A stretch of DNA of 64,000 nucleotides from Acinetobacter higginsii (lineage in GTDB: Bacteria > Pseudomonadota > Gammaproteobacteria > Pseudomonadales > Moraxellaceae). The notes beneath the pieces are model-generated. The model was not told the origin of the DNA. It saw only the letters and a program-made list of their open reading frames with translations, and ran no database searches. Below, in pieces: positions 1 through 8,197 of this stretch (the stretch's first letter is position 1; each line of letters begins with the position of its first letter). The position numbers and the translations under genes are program-made. The DNA is taken from contig NZ_KB850072.1 in assembly GCF_000369525.1 (NCBI RefSeq), positions 1,238,760 through 1,302,759 of the forward strand, read 5' to 3'.

Positions 1-1
1 C

Positions 2-1006
2 ATGATTGATTTATCTCTGATTTGGGTCGGCATTATCGGTCTCGGTGTCCTGATCTACGTCATTCTGGATGGCTTCGACCTCGGAATCGGAATTCTGTTC
101 CCCTTTATCAAAAATAGCGAAGAACGTGATGTGATGATGAACACCGTCGCACCAGTCTGGGATGGCAATGAAACTTGGATGGTACTCGGGGGTGCAGGCT
201 TATTTGCTGCCTTTCCATTGGTCTATTCAACAGTGTTATCGGCTTTATATATGCCGATTACGCTGATGGTAATTGCCCTGATTTTTCGTGGCGTTGCCTT
301 TGAGTTTCGTTTTAAAGCCAATCGCACCAAATACTTATGGGATCAAGCCTTTATCTGGGGTTCGATTCTATCCAGCTTCCTGCAAGGTGTGATTTTAGGT
401 GCTTATATTCAAGGCATCCAAACGACCAATGGTATTTTCTCAGGTTCAGGCTTGGATTGGCTGACGCCTTTCGCCTTATTTACGGGGCTGGGTGTGGTTG
501 CCATGTATGCCGCTTTGGGCTGTGGTTGGCTGATTATGAAAACTGATCATGAATTACAAGACCAGATGTATGCGTTGATGCCTAAACTCATCATCTTGCT
601 ATTTGTGGTCTTTGCTGGGGTCAGTTTATATACCCCACTGACTCATCCGGAAATTGCAGCACGTTGGTTTGCCCTACCAAATCTACTGTATTTTAGCCCA
701 GTACCCATCTTGGTCTTGCTGTTTACATTCCTGATTTTAAAGGCCTGTAAACAACGCCAAGAGTTAAAACCGTTTATCTTCACCTTGGCCTTAGTGTTCT
801 TGGCCTTTACGGGTTTTGTAATCAGTCTCTGGCCGAATATTATTCCGCCTTCGGTCACCATTTGGCAAGCTGCTGCACCATATTCCAGCCAGAAGTTTGC
901 TTTAGTTGGTGCCGTAATTCTGATTCCGATCATTATTGGCTATACCATCCTGTCGTACTGGGTGTTTAGAGATAAAGTACGGGTTGGAGATACAGGTTAT
1001 CACTAG
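2..1006 (+). CDS. cydB: Cytochrome bd-type quinol oxidase subunit II (CydB/CioB)
   Basis: Subunit II of the inner-membrane cytochrome bd terminal oxidase, which reduces oxygen to water with electrons from quinol. The N-terminus carries the family signature (GVLIYVILDGFDLGIG, then APVWDGNETWMV) and the 334-residue protein has about eight hydrophobic segments, the usual CydB layout. The length and the DUF2474-type small gene that follows fit the cyanide-insensitive (CIO) branch, but I cannot fix the branch from this subunit. ATG is the second base of the window, so subunit I (cydA) should lie just outside to the left. The stop runs straight into an AGGAGG ribosome site for the next gene. Confidence 0.93.
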   Translation: MIDLSLIWVGIIGLGVLIYVILDGFDLGIGILFPFIKNSEERDVMMNTVAPVWDGNETWMVLGGAGLFAAFPLVYSTVLSALYMPITLMVIALIFRGVAFEFRFKANRTKYLWDQAFIWGSILSSFLQGVILGAYIQGIQTTNGIFSGSGLDWLTPFALFTGLGVVAMYAALGCGWLIMKTDHELQDQMYALMPKLIILLFVVFAGVSLYTPLTHPEIAARWFALPNLLYFSPVPILVLLFTFLILKACKQRQELKPFIFTLALVFLAFTGFVISLWPNIIPPSVTIWQAAAPYSSQKFALVGAVILIPIIIGYTILSYWVFRDKVRVGDTGYH

Positions 1007-1017
1007 GAGGCAGCGTA

Positions 1018-1125
1018 ATGAAACTATCTAAAACACAATGGTTTATCGTACTTTGGCTCGCTGGGTTTTTAGGTTTATTGGCGATTGCTATGTTCTTTAG
1101 AGTATTGTTAAAACTCGCTTATTAA
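1018..1125 (+). CDS. DUF2474-type small membrane protein of the cyd operon
   Basis: A 35-residue protein, starting MKLSKTQWFIVLWLAGF, with one transmembrane helix and basic ends. It begins 11 bases after the cydB stop behind an AGGAGG ribosome site. Its position and composition match the short DUF2474/CydX-like proteins that follow cydB and are thought to stabilise the bd oxidase complex. It is probably the last gene of the operon, because a strong terminator begins 16 bases after its stop. Confidence 0.82.
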   Translation: MKLSKTQWFIVLWLAGFLGLLAIAMFFRVLLKLAY

Positions 1126-1141
1126 GCTGACATTTTTCCTT

Positions 1142-1183
1142 CCAATAAAAAAGACTATATCTCGATATAGTCTTTTTTATTGG
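1142..1183. terminator. Strong bidirectional intrinsic terminator after cyd operon
   Basis: A perfect 19-bp inverted repeat (arms 1142-1160 and 1165-1183) around a CTCG loop, with an A-run in the left arm and a T-run in the right arm. It ends the cyd operon and would also stop transcription arriving from the right. Confidence 0.9.
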
Positions 1184-1191
1184 TATAAGGG

Positions 1192-1299
1192 AATTTAAGC
1201 CTCACGCAGGTCGCAGAACAACTTGGTTTTACTGATTTATCTACTTTTTCATAGAGCTATAAATGTTGGGCAACTATCGTGCCAAGTCGATTCCAATAA
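1192..1299 (+). pseudogene. Relic of the C-terminal HTH of an AraC-family regulator
   Basis: Reading from 1192 in one frame gives NLSLTQVAEQLGFTDLSTFS, a stop (TAG at 1252), then SYKCWATIVPSRFQ and a TAA. This follows the second helix-turn-helix of AraC/OruR-type regulators (VAEQLGFTDLSTFSR-x-YKRW...PSRFQ), with the conserved Arg replaced by the stop. No start codon or upstream domain remains. It is a fragment of a lost regulator gene whose body has been deleted, with the bd terminator now directly upstream. Confidence 0.75.
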
Positions 1300-1456
1300 A
1301 ATCTTACGACTATGCTCAATCTGAAAATCGACATGACTGAGCTGTATAAAAAAGCATGTGAATTTCCGATAAAGGTAAATTCAGGATGTATATAAAGCAT
1401 GCTAACATCAACATACTGACAATCCATCATGTCAAATTATTTGAAAAGGTTCCAAT

Positions 1457-1888
1457 ATGTTAAAAACACAACAGGTCAAAATAATACAAGAATTCAATGC
1501 GCCCATAGACAAGGTGTTTGCAGTTCTCAGTGAACATGAAAATCTCAACAAGATTTTTGCACCCGCAAAAATCACGCGTATCAGTAATGGTAAAGAAGCG
1601 CGAAATGGCGTGGGTTCTGCACGTAAACTTTCGATTCCTTTAGCGCCTTCATTTGTTGAAACTAACTTGGTTTACCAAGAAAATGAATTGATCGAATATG
1701 CAATCACCAGTGGTATTAGTCCAATTAAAGCACATCGTGGCGTTATGAAGTTTACCGATTTAGGCGGTGATCGCACTCGCTTGGATTACACCATTAGCTT
1801 TAAAGGCCGTATTCCGTTGATTGGCCCAATTATTAAGGCTGCATTACAAAACGGTATTAACCGTGGTCTAAAAAAACTAAAATTTTAA
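1457..1888 (+). CDS. SRPBCC (polyketide cyclase/START-like) family protein
   Basis: A 143-residue protein whose N-terminus (VKIIQEFNAPIDKVFAVLSEHENL) and C-terminal helix (PLIGPIIKAALQNGINRGLKKL) are those of the SRPBCC ligand-binding fold. Such proteins bind hydrophobic ligands in a deep pocket; no catalytic residues allow a reaction to be assigned. AAAGG precedes the ATG at proper spacing. It stands alone between the AraC relic and a convergent MFS transporter. Cytoplasmic, with no signal peptide. Confidence 0.75.
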   Translation: MLKTQQVKIIQEFNAPIDKVFAVLSEHENLNKIFAPAKITRISNGKEARNGVGSARKLSIPLAPSFVETNLVYQENELIEYAITSGISPIKAHRGVMKFTDLGGDRTRLDYTISFKGRIPLIGPIIKAALQNGINRGLKKLKF

Positions 1889-1906
1889 AGTTGTTTAGGC
1901 ACTGCT

Positions 1907-1941
1907 CCTTGACGGTTTAGTTCTAGTTCTTACCGTCAAGG
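1907..1941. terminator. Probable terminator between SRPBCC gene and convergent MFS gene
   Basis: A perfect 10-bp stem (arms CCTTGACGGT at 1907-1916 and ACCGTCAAGG at 1932-1941) with a 15-base loop in the gap between convergent genes. The T-run is short, so efficiency is uncertain. Confidence 0.55.
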
Positions 1942-1953
1942 TTTATGCTATGT

Positions 1954-3216
1954 TTAAAGTGAAGATGTCACTGTGCCTAGAGGTTCTTTCCGAGTAACTG
2001 AATGTTCTGGCTTACGCAGTAAAATTAATGCAGAGATTGCAGCCAATAAGATCATAGGAATACTAGAAGCAATCACCACAATCTCACTTTGGCCTGTTCC
2101 GAGTAGATAACCTGCAACTAAAGGCCCTGCAAAAGCACCTAAGCGTCCTACAGCAACCGCAGCCCCCACTCCTGTGCCTCGCATTTCAGTTGGATAATAC
2201 ATGGCAGCCAAGGTGTATAAAATTGACTGACAGCCAATCACGAACATCCCGCAGCTTGTAGCAAACAAGATAAAACTCGATGCGCTATTGGAATAGGCCA
2301 AACCAATCAATGAAACCAGAATACCTGCATACACACTGGCAACAATTAAGAATTTATTCAGTCGATCCAGCATCAAACCTAAAATCAATACTCCAATAGA
2401 ACCACCTAAATTAAAACCAATCTGAATATAACTGGCTTGTTGCTTATCGAGTCCCAGTCCTGAAATTAACGTCGGTAACCAGTTTTGGAACAATGCTAAA
2501 ACCAACAAGGTACCAAAAAAGCTGAGCCATAGACTAGACGTCACCACGACACGTGGTTTGGCAAAAAGGACGTTTAACACACTTGGTTTTTGTGTAGTGA
2601 CCTGAGGGATTTTGTTCAGATATGCTTTTGATTCAGGTAAAAAGAAAATAAGAATAGGAACTAAAATTAAAGGTGCAATCCCGCCTATATAAAAGATATG
2701 TCGCCATTCATGATCTGCTGTCAAAGACAAGGCAACCACGGAAGTCAAAACACCGCCTATCGGCATACCACAATACATCGCACTAACAGCCGTCGCTTTA
2801 TACTTTTCAGGTACCGCTTCTGAAACCATGGTAATCACGATGGGCAAAGCCCCACCCATGCCGAGTCCAGTCAGAAATCGAACTAAAAGTAAGGAATTCA
2901 AATCTTTGGTAAAGGGCGTCATTAAAGACATCAAGCCAAAAATTGCAATCGAAGTGATAAATACTTTTTTGCGGCCAATCGAGTCAGCAATTCGACCTGC
3001 AATCAGTGCGCCAGGTAATGTGCCTAAAACGGCGGCACTAAACACCCAGCCCATCTCGGTACTGTTTAACAGCATTTCTGCTTTCATCCGTGGTGCAGCA
3101 ACCCCCATAGATTGCAGATCAAATCCTTCAATAATGGCAAAAATGAAACAGAGGATGAGTGTAATCACGATTGCTTGTTTTGAAGCGCCTGCCTCTCTAT
3201 TGGTCTCTTTTAACAT
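1954..3216 (-). CDS. MFS transporter, aromatic acid:H+ symporter type (MhpT-like)
   Basis: A 420-residue, 12-helix major facilitator. The N-terminal FAIIEGFDLQSMGVAAPRM, the loop 2-3 signature AGRIADSIGRKKV, the MYCGMPIGG segment and the C-terminal RGTGVGAAVAVGRLGAFAGP closely follow MhpT, the 3-(3-hydroxyphenyl)propionate importer of E. coli, within the aromatic-acid symporter group. Substrate is therefore likely an aromatic or related carboxylate, but no catabolic genes are adjacent, so the exact substrate is unknown. The ATG follows a GGGAAG ribosome site. It appears monocistronic. Confidence 0.82.
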   Translation of the reverse strand: MLKETNREAGASKQAIVITLILCFIFAIIEGFDLQSMGVAAPRMKAEMLLNSTEMGWVFSAAVLGTLPGALIAGRIADSIGRKKVFITSIAIFGLMSLMTPFTKDLNSLLLVRFLTGLGMGGALPIVITMVSEAVPEKYKATAVSAMYCGMPIGGVLTSVVALSLTADHEWRHIFYIGGIAPLILVPILIFFLPESKAYLNKIPQVTTQKPSVLNVLFAKPRVVVTSSLWLSFFGTLLVLALFQNWLPTLISGLGLDKQQASYIQIGFNLGGSIGVLILGLMLDRLNKFLIVASVYAGILVSLIGLAYSNSASSFILFATSCGMFVIGCQSILYTLAAMYYPTEMRGTGVGAAVAVGRLGAFAGPLVAGYLLGTGQSEIVVIASSIPMILLAAISALILLRKPEHSVTRKEPLGTVTSSL

Positions 3217-3341
3217 TGTTATCTTCCCTTTTTGATTCTTCCAGTTTATCGATCTAAAATTCCAAATATCGATTTAAATATCCTTTAAGTCGCTAAAAAG
3301 ACTAGCAGAGCGAATATAGTTACGCAATATGTATTAAAATT

Positions 3342-3809
3342 ATGCAATTCATAATTTCGTGGTTTGAGGGATTTGATTTGAAATATCAGAAAAAGATCAT
3401 TTTTAAATCGCTATTATTAGCTCCAGTTCCCTTACTCTGCTTGATGGCTATGCTATTTATTCTCATGAACAATGCGTTTAAATTCAGTTCAATATTTGCA
3501 GTTATTGTCGGGCATCTTCTGGTTTATTTGGCTTATTGCCTTTTGACCGTTCCATTTTCATTCTTGTTCTCGCTTGTCTTAAACCGCTATCAGTATCTGA
3601 ATTTTCTGACAATCTGCTTAAGCTCATTCGTCGTTGCGGCACCTTTTTTTACTCTTTTAGCGTGGGCTCATACAGGCCAACTCCCAAAGCAATGGTGGCT
3701 GGTCTATGCGGATATTTTTTCCTTGCTTATCGCCCTCATTCCAGCGGTCTGTTACTGGCTGATTTTGATTCATCTTAAATCCCACCAGCCAGATCGCATC
3801 GATTTATAG
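3342..3809 (+). CDS. Hypothetical four-helix membrane protein
   Basis: A 155-residue protein of unrecognised family with four long hydrophobic segments (around residues 20-48, 50-80, 84-110 and 122-147) and a short charged tail. It is divergent from the MFS gene. Its last six coding bases overlap the end of the convergent HAD gene. No clear ribosome site is visible before the ATG, so the start is uncertain. No function can be assigned. Confidence 0.6.
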   Translation: MQFIISWFEGFDLKYQKKIIFKSLLLAPVPLLCLMAMLFILMNNAFKFSSIFAVIVGHLLVYLAYCLLTVPFSFLFSLVLNRYQYLNFLTICLSSFVVAAPFFTLLAWAHTGQLPKQWWLVYADIFSLLIALIPAVCYWLILIHLKSHQPDRIDL

Positions 3810-4478
3810 AATCTTTACTAAATCAGATAAATGCTGAATGGTATGTGTGATATTTAATTGCAACTGATTGGGTAAATTGTTTGGGTTATACCAACAGGTC
3901 GAGATCTGACAAGAAGCAGCACCTTTCATATCCGCTTCAAGGCTATCCCCAATGAACAGCACGTCTTCTTTTGCAATCTGGCTTCTATGCAAACAGGTTT
4001 CAAAAAAACGCTGATCTGGTTTTTCATAGCCAATGTCATCTGAAATATATAAATCAGAGAAATGTGGCAATAAGCCAGCCAAGTCTAAACGAGCTTTTTG
4101 TTGAATAAGAATGCTATTGGATGCAGCGAATAGCTTATATTTTTGACTTAAATAACCAATGGCTTCAACTGCACCAGCCTCAAGCGTATGCTGTTTGGCT
4201 AAATTGCCTTGAAAGGTATCACGGAAATGGTCATGGTTAAGTTCAAGGTTTAATGCCCGAAATAATTGTTTAAATCGATTATTAATGACATCTTGTACCG
4301 TAATTTGACCTAACTTCTGCTTTTCCCATAAATGATGATTAATGGTTTTATAGGTTGAATAAGTAGCATCATCATGATCTAAATTAAATTCAGCAAAAGA
4401 TTGAATAAATGCAGCGCGGTTAGCAACGCTAAAATTCAACAAAGTATCATCAATATCAAAGAATATAGCCTTGTACAT
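3804..4478 (-). CDS. HAD-superfamily hydrolase (YjjG/dehalogenase-like)
   Basis: A 224-residue phosphatase of the haloacid dehalogenase fold. Motif I is FFDIDDTLLNF at residues 6-16 (nucleophile and acid/base Asp), motif II is the Ser in FAASNS, motif III a Lys in IGYEKPD, and motif IV VLFIGDSLEADMKGA. Between motifs I and II lies an alpha-helical C1 cap as in YjjG-type 5'-nucleotidases and haloacid dehalogenases. The substrate, probably a small phosphorylated metabolite, cannot be read from sequence. It overlaps the convergent upstream membrane-protein gene by six bases. Confidence 0.85.
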   Translation of the reverse strand: MYKAIFFDIDDTLLNFSVANRAAFIQSFAEFNLDHDDATYSTYKTINHHLWEKQKLGQITVQDVINNRFKQLFRALNLELNHDHFRDTFQGNLAKQHTLEAGAVEAIGYLSQKYKLFAASNSILIQQKARLDLAGLLPHFSDLYISDDIGYEKPDQRFFETCLHRSQIAKEDVLFIGDSLEADMKGAASCQISTCWYNPNNLPNQLQLNITHTIQHLSDLVKIL

Positions 4479-4591
4479 CAGAGCAATCTTACAACCGAAG
4501 CAAATATTGAGATAATTTTATTATACCGAGTGATAAAAGAGCAAGCCGATGTGGCCTGCTCAATGGTCGATATTCTCGTCTGACTATGCTC

Positions 4592-5038
4592 TCAGTCTTT
4601 ATCTCGCATCCACATCCAGACCAATACTGCTGCCATACAGGCAATCAGTGGATAGACCACCCACGGATGTGGAATGGTCCATATCATAATACCCGCAGCA
4701 ATACTCATACTCACGGTAGAGATATATTTTGCTTTCTTGGGAATACGTCGGTTTTCTTGCCACTCTTGAATAATCGGTCCGATAAAACGATGGTTGAGAA
4801 ACCATTGATGGAGCTTTTCAGAGCCTCTGGCTGCAAAGAACACTGCTAACAGGATAAAATCAACCGTTGGTAGCCCTGGAATAAAAATGCCAAGAATCCC
4901 TAAACCGATACATAGCCAAGCCAAACAGATAAACAATAATCGCCACCACACTGAACGCGCTAACTTGCTTGCTGGCTGTGGTGTTGGTGATAAGGTCTCT
5001 GTTTTCATTTGATTATCCATGCGATTAATGTTCTCCAT
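4592..5038 (-). CDS. DUF454 (YbaN-type) inner-membrane protein
   Basis: A 148-residue membrane protein. After an N-terminal charged stretch, WWRLLFICLAWLCIGLGILG and PGLPTVDFILLAVFFAARGS are the DUF454 hallmark, followed by W-rich GPIIQEWQENRRIPKKAKY and two more helices. The function of the family is unknown. It starts 28 bases after hemO and is probably the last gene of the haem cluster transcript; ybaN-like genes recur beside hemO in Acinetobacter as far as I recall. An inner ATG (MKTETLS) is an alternative start. Confidence 0.8.
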   Translation of the reverse strand: MENINRMDNQMKTETLSPTPQPASKLARSVWWRLLFICLAWLCIGLGILGIFIPGLPTVDFILLAVFFAARGSEKLHQWFLNHRFIGPIIQEWQENRRIPKKAKYISTVSMSIAAGIMIWTIPHPWVVYPLIACMAAVLVWMWMRDKD

Positions 5039-5066
5039 ACCGAATAAGCTGTTACTGCCTGATCGC

Positions 5067-5663
5067 TTATTTCAACTCATCGAGCTGGATTAATGCCTTT
5101 CCAAAATAGCCAAATGCATCTAAAGCGCCTTGCACCACACGATCTTGTAACACTTGGTCAAAATCAGCCTCATCAAGTGCCTCAACAAAACGTTTCCACA
5201 CTTTTGCTCGACCTTCTGGATAAGCCGCCAAATTGCGCGCTGCAAATGTTTCAGAGAAACCTAACTGCTTCTGCGCTTGTTTAAACAGAAATGCGGCACC
5301 TAAAGTTGAGCCTTCTGACACATAGATCCAACCTAGTGCTTCAGGCAATTTGACTTCAGCACTTTGTAATGTCTGACCTGCGGGCTGAATACCCAAATCT
5401 TGCAAATCATCAAAGGCTTGTTGTGAGCGGCCACGGATGCCTAAATCAGGAATCAGTCCAGCAACCCCCTCCTGTTCAAAAAGATGCTCAATTTCCTGCT
5501 GGAAATAATATTGCGACAAGGTAAATTGGGCGTATTTCTCCTTGCTTGAAAATACATCTGCTTGCGCCATTAGCTGGTGCATGCGTTCATGTTCTGCCGC
5601 TGTTTCTTGCTTTAGACGCTGAGAAAGGCGATTGGCAATCATTTGCTCTGTTGCTGCGTTCAT
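5067..5663 (-). CDS. hemO: Haem oxygenase (HemO/BphO type)
   Basis: A 198-residue cytoplasmic haem oxygenase that opens haem to biliverdin, CO and iron. The proximal ligand is most likely His25 in ETAAEHERMH, and the distal helix shows YVSEGSTLGAAFLFKQ, the conserved Gly-rich segment of bacterial haem oxygenases. The gene follows tonB, with 35 bases between and a good AGGAG site. It completes the pathway in which hemophore-captured haem is imported through HphR and stripped of iron inside. Expected to be iron-repressed with the cluster. Confidence 0.92.
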   Translation of the reverse strand: MNAATEQMIANRLSQRLKQETAAEHERMHQLMAQADVFSSKEKYAQFTLSQYYFQQEIEHLFEQEGVAGLIPDLGIRGRSQQAFDDLQDLGIQPAGQTLQSAEVKLPEALGWIYVSEGSTLGAAFLFKQAQKQLGFSETFAARNLAAYPEGRAKVWKRFVEALDEADFDQVLQDRVVQGALDAFGYFGKALIQLDELK

Positions 5664-5698
5664 GATTATTCTCCTAGAAAAAGAATAGGACTCATCGG

Positions 5699-6613
5699 TT
5701 AACGACTCCGACTGAGTTTGAGTTGCACTGGGAAATCCACCACAACGGTCACTGCACGACCATTGATTTTGTAAGGTTTGAATTTGGACTGACGAGCAGC
5801 CTGTAGAACACGCTGATCTAGACTGCTAATCCCTGAACTTTGTTTTAATTGAATCTCGATGGGATGACCGTTTTCATTGATACGTAGCCGCAATTCCACC
5901 ACACGGTTTTGTTGTTTAAGTTCCCGATCATCATAAGCAAGCTGACCAAAACTCAATACATCAACACTGCTGACTTGAACAGGTTCATCTCGATCAACTT
6001 GGCTTTCAGGTGCACGAGCCAATTCCTGTTGCGTGGCTGCTGTATTTACACCACCCGACTGGGATTGAGTCTGTCCAATTTGTTGTTTCGAATTTAGTGG
6101 ATTGTCTGTCAATATCTGCGATAATTGATCCGATGGGGTATCCTGTGTCGCTTTGCTTTTTGAAGGTTGAGCTGCTATTTCTGCTGTGGACTTCACTGCT
6201 AAAGTTTCAACTTTGTGACTAGTCTTTTGCTTGGACACTTCATGCATAGCACTCTGACTGGTTATCACTTTTTGTTCTGTGTTTTCAGTATTGGTCGGAA
6301 CAGCGCGAGTGCTTGTTTGTTTTTCTAGTGCGGGGATTGTTGATGTTTGGGCCACTTCAACTTTTGCTGTTGCTTGAGGAGATGCATTCTCTGACGCTGA
6401 TAAAGAGATAAAATGAATTTTCAACGCATTCACTTGGGGTGAAGCTGCCAAAGTATAAGGCTCAATAAGACGACTCAATGACCACAGTCCGAATAGATGC
6501 AAAACCAAAACCAGAATGACTGTGATCCACTTTTGGTGAGCGCGCGTGAAAAACCAAACCATTGGTGCTGTGTTAGCAAGAACATCGTGCTGATCGAAGA
6601 ATTTTGATTTCAT
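5699..6613 (-). CDS. tonB: TonB-family energy transducer of the haem cluster
   Basis: A TonB-like protein of 304 residues: short cytoplasmic tail, one transmembrane helix (ITVILVLVLHLFGLWSLS), a long Ser/Thr/Gln-rich periplasmic linker in place of the usual Pro-rich one, and a C-terminal TonB domain (VVELRLRINENGHPIEI... LDQRVLQAARQSKFKPYK). It transmits proton-motive force to outer-membrane receptors, here presumably HphR. I start it at 6613 because AGGGG lies seven bases upstream of that ATG; an upstream ATG at 6640 would overlap hsmA and lacks a ribosome site. It begins 10 bases after hsmA. Confidence 0.87.
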   Translation of the reverse strand: MKSKFFDQHDVLANTAPMVWFFTRAHQKWITVILVLVLHLFGLWSLSRLIEPYTLAASPQVNALKIHFISLSASENASPQATAKVEVAQTSTIPALEKQTSTRAVPTNTENTEQKVITSQSAMHEVSKQKTSHKVETLAVKSTAEIAAQPSKSKATQDTPSDQLSQILTDNPLNSKQQIGQTQSQSGGVNTAATQQELARAPESQVDRDEPVQVSSVDVLSFGQLAYDDRELKQQNRVVELRLRINENGHPIEIQLKQSSGISSLDQRVLQAARQSKFKPYKINGRAVTVVVDFPVQLKLSRSR

Positions 6614-6623
6614 CGCCATTCCC

Positions 6624-8114
6624 CTAAAAACGGTGCTCAAGTTTTAGGCTGACATTGTGTTTGTCATAGGAATATAACCAATCCACATTACTGTTATTAC
6701 GGTTATAGCGATAAGTCAGATTCGGCGTCATGCCATAGAACTTGAAAAGAGGCATTTGCAACACAAAGGTGTAGTTTTGCTCAAAATCTTGACGACGTGT
6801 CTCAAATGCTGCCACGTAACGATCAAACTGACGCCAACGATAGGAACTGAACAAGGTGGTATTAAAGCCAACACTCCACGGTTTACTCAGACCTAAACGA
6901 ACACCTTGTTGCTGATAGGCTGCCATGTATTTTTCTTGAGTATCATGATCTAAGACATCCACGCCCCCAAACAATGTCCATTGTTCAGGTAGAATTTTCC
7001 AAAAGGTCAGCATGGCTGAACTTTCTTTACCATCTAAAGTTTTATATGTTTGATAATTTAAATCTTTGATTTCAGCTTCAAGCTTGAGTGCTTTATCGGT
7101 GGAGATAAATCGCATCCATTCCGCACGTGCCCCCCAAGCATTGTACAAACCATCATTGGCATAACGTTTATGCTCAAATAGCGGTGCAATTGTGATTTGA
7201 TTTTTTAAATCAAAAAAACTATAGCCTGCATTGATATTCAGTGTGGATTCATTAAAGTCAGCATGATCATCATAAGACTGTCCATACGCTAAACCACGTA
7301 AGGAAACCCCATGATTGCCATAGAACGAAAAGCGTTTCATTAAACTGGCTTCATAGTCCATACCCGTTGCCGACTCAGCTTTAGGACTTCCACGGGTAAT
7401 TTCCTGAATGGGGATCACATTGCCTTTTTGGTCAAGGCCATACAACATCCAAGTTTTACTTTGTTCAGAAGAACTATTTAGATTCGTGGCATAGGATGGA
7501 CCTATCGCGACACTGCCTTGCCATGCGTCACGTTGATCAAGGGCCTTAACAAACAGATTAACTGTTTGCTCGACCTCAGGTGGAATCACACCACGATCAC
7601 TCTGCCCCAATTTGCTTTGAATGGATGTAAAAAGGCGTGCTGCTTGTTTGTTCTTCTGCTGTTCAAACAGCACGCGCGCTAACTCGAGTTCGCAAATCAG
7701 ATTATTGGGTTGTTTATTTAAACTACTTTGGAATTTTTGCTCTGCTATCTTGAGCTGGCCTTGAGCGCGAGCCAATGCACCCTCGGCAAAGTCTGTTAAA
7801 GCTTGGTCATAGCCATCATATTGTTGATAATGCTTTAGATAGACTGCCGCATTGCCCCATTGCTTTTGCATAACCGCCAAATATAAAGCTTTTGCCAGAT
7901 CATCTTGGTTCTTTTCAACTTCAAATACTTGTCCATTAATCACAATATTGGGTAGTTCATCCGTGCTCCGAATTGCCCCTTGTTGCTGTAATTGATGCTG
8001 TTGTTGTAATAAATTCTGATCCAAGTTTTGATTCAGGCGAAGTTGTGTCTCATCATCTGCATAAAGTGATGAACTCGCCAATAAAATCAAACAGCACAGC
8101 AATGTTCTTTTCAT
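6624..8114 (-). CDS. hsmA: Slam-type hemophilin secretion modulator (HsmA)
   Basis: Outer-membrane Slam-like protein predicted to move the hemophore HphA across the outer membrane. A signal peptide (MKRTLLCCLILLASSSLYA), a TPR-like helical periplasmic domain over roughly residues 70-190 (repeated helix pairs, e.g. GALARAQGQLKIAEQKF), then a beta-barrel rich in alternating aromatic strands ending in the outer-membrane signature KLEHRF. This is the DUF560/Slam architecture; 496 residues is typical. I reject the longer reading from 8195, because that start lies inside a terminator hairpin and the ATG at 8114 opens a proper signal peptide. It lies between hphA and tonB. Confidence 0.88.
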   Translation of the reverse strand: MKRTLLCCLILLASSSLYADDETQLRLNQNLDQNLLQQQHQLQQQGAIRSTDELPNIVINGQVFEVEKNQDDLAKALYLAVMQKQWGNAAVYLKHYQQYDGYDQALTDFAEGALARAQGQLKIAEQKFQSSLNKQPNNLICELELARVLFEQQKNKQAARLFTSIQSKLGQSDRGVIPPEVEQTVNLFVKALDQRDAWQGSVAIGPSYATNLNSSSEQSKTWMLYGLDQKGNVIPIQEITRGSPKAESATGMDYEASLMKRFSFYGNHGVSLRGLAYGQSYDDHADFNESTLNINAGYSFFDLKNQITIAPLFEHKRYANDGLYNAWGARAEWMRFISTDKALKLEAEIKDLNYQTYKTLDGKESSAMLTFWKILPEQWTLFGGVDVLDHDTQEKYMAAYQQQGVRLGLSKPWSVGFNTTLFSSYRWRQFDRYVAAFETRRQDFEQNYTFVLQMPLFKFYGMTPNLTYRYNRNNSNVDWLYSYDKHNVSLKLEHRF

Positions 8115-8157
8115 AAAAAACCGCAAAACAAAAGTAAAAATCATCAAGTCATAAACA

Positions 8158-8188
8158 AGAAAAAGGAATCTACTGCTGTAGATTCCTT
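8158..8188 (-). terminator. Attenuator-like intrinsic terminator between hphA and hsmA
   Basis: A perfect 11-bp stem (arms 8163-8173 and 8178-8188) with a tetraloop, followed on the minus strand by TTTTTCTT. It sits 10 bases after the hphA stop and before hsmA, inside an otherwise continuous transcript, so it probably lets only part of transcription through to hsmA, tonB and hemO. Confidence 0.75.
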
Positions 8189-8197
8189 TCGCCATAG

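Noticed and set aside
2828-3235. 135-residue open frame opposite the MFS gene
   Set aside because: Antisense shadow; no domain or ribosome site.
8115-8195. N-terminal extension of hsmA beginning MAKGIYSSRF
   Set aside because: It lies in the terminator hairpin after hphA; the ATG at 8114 opens a normal signal peptide.
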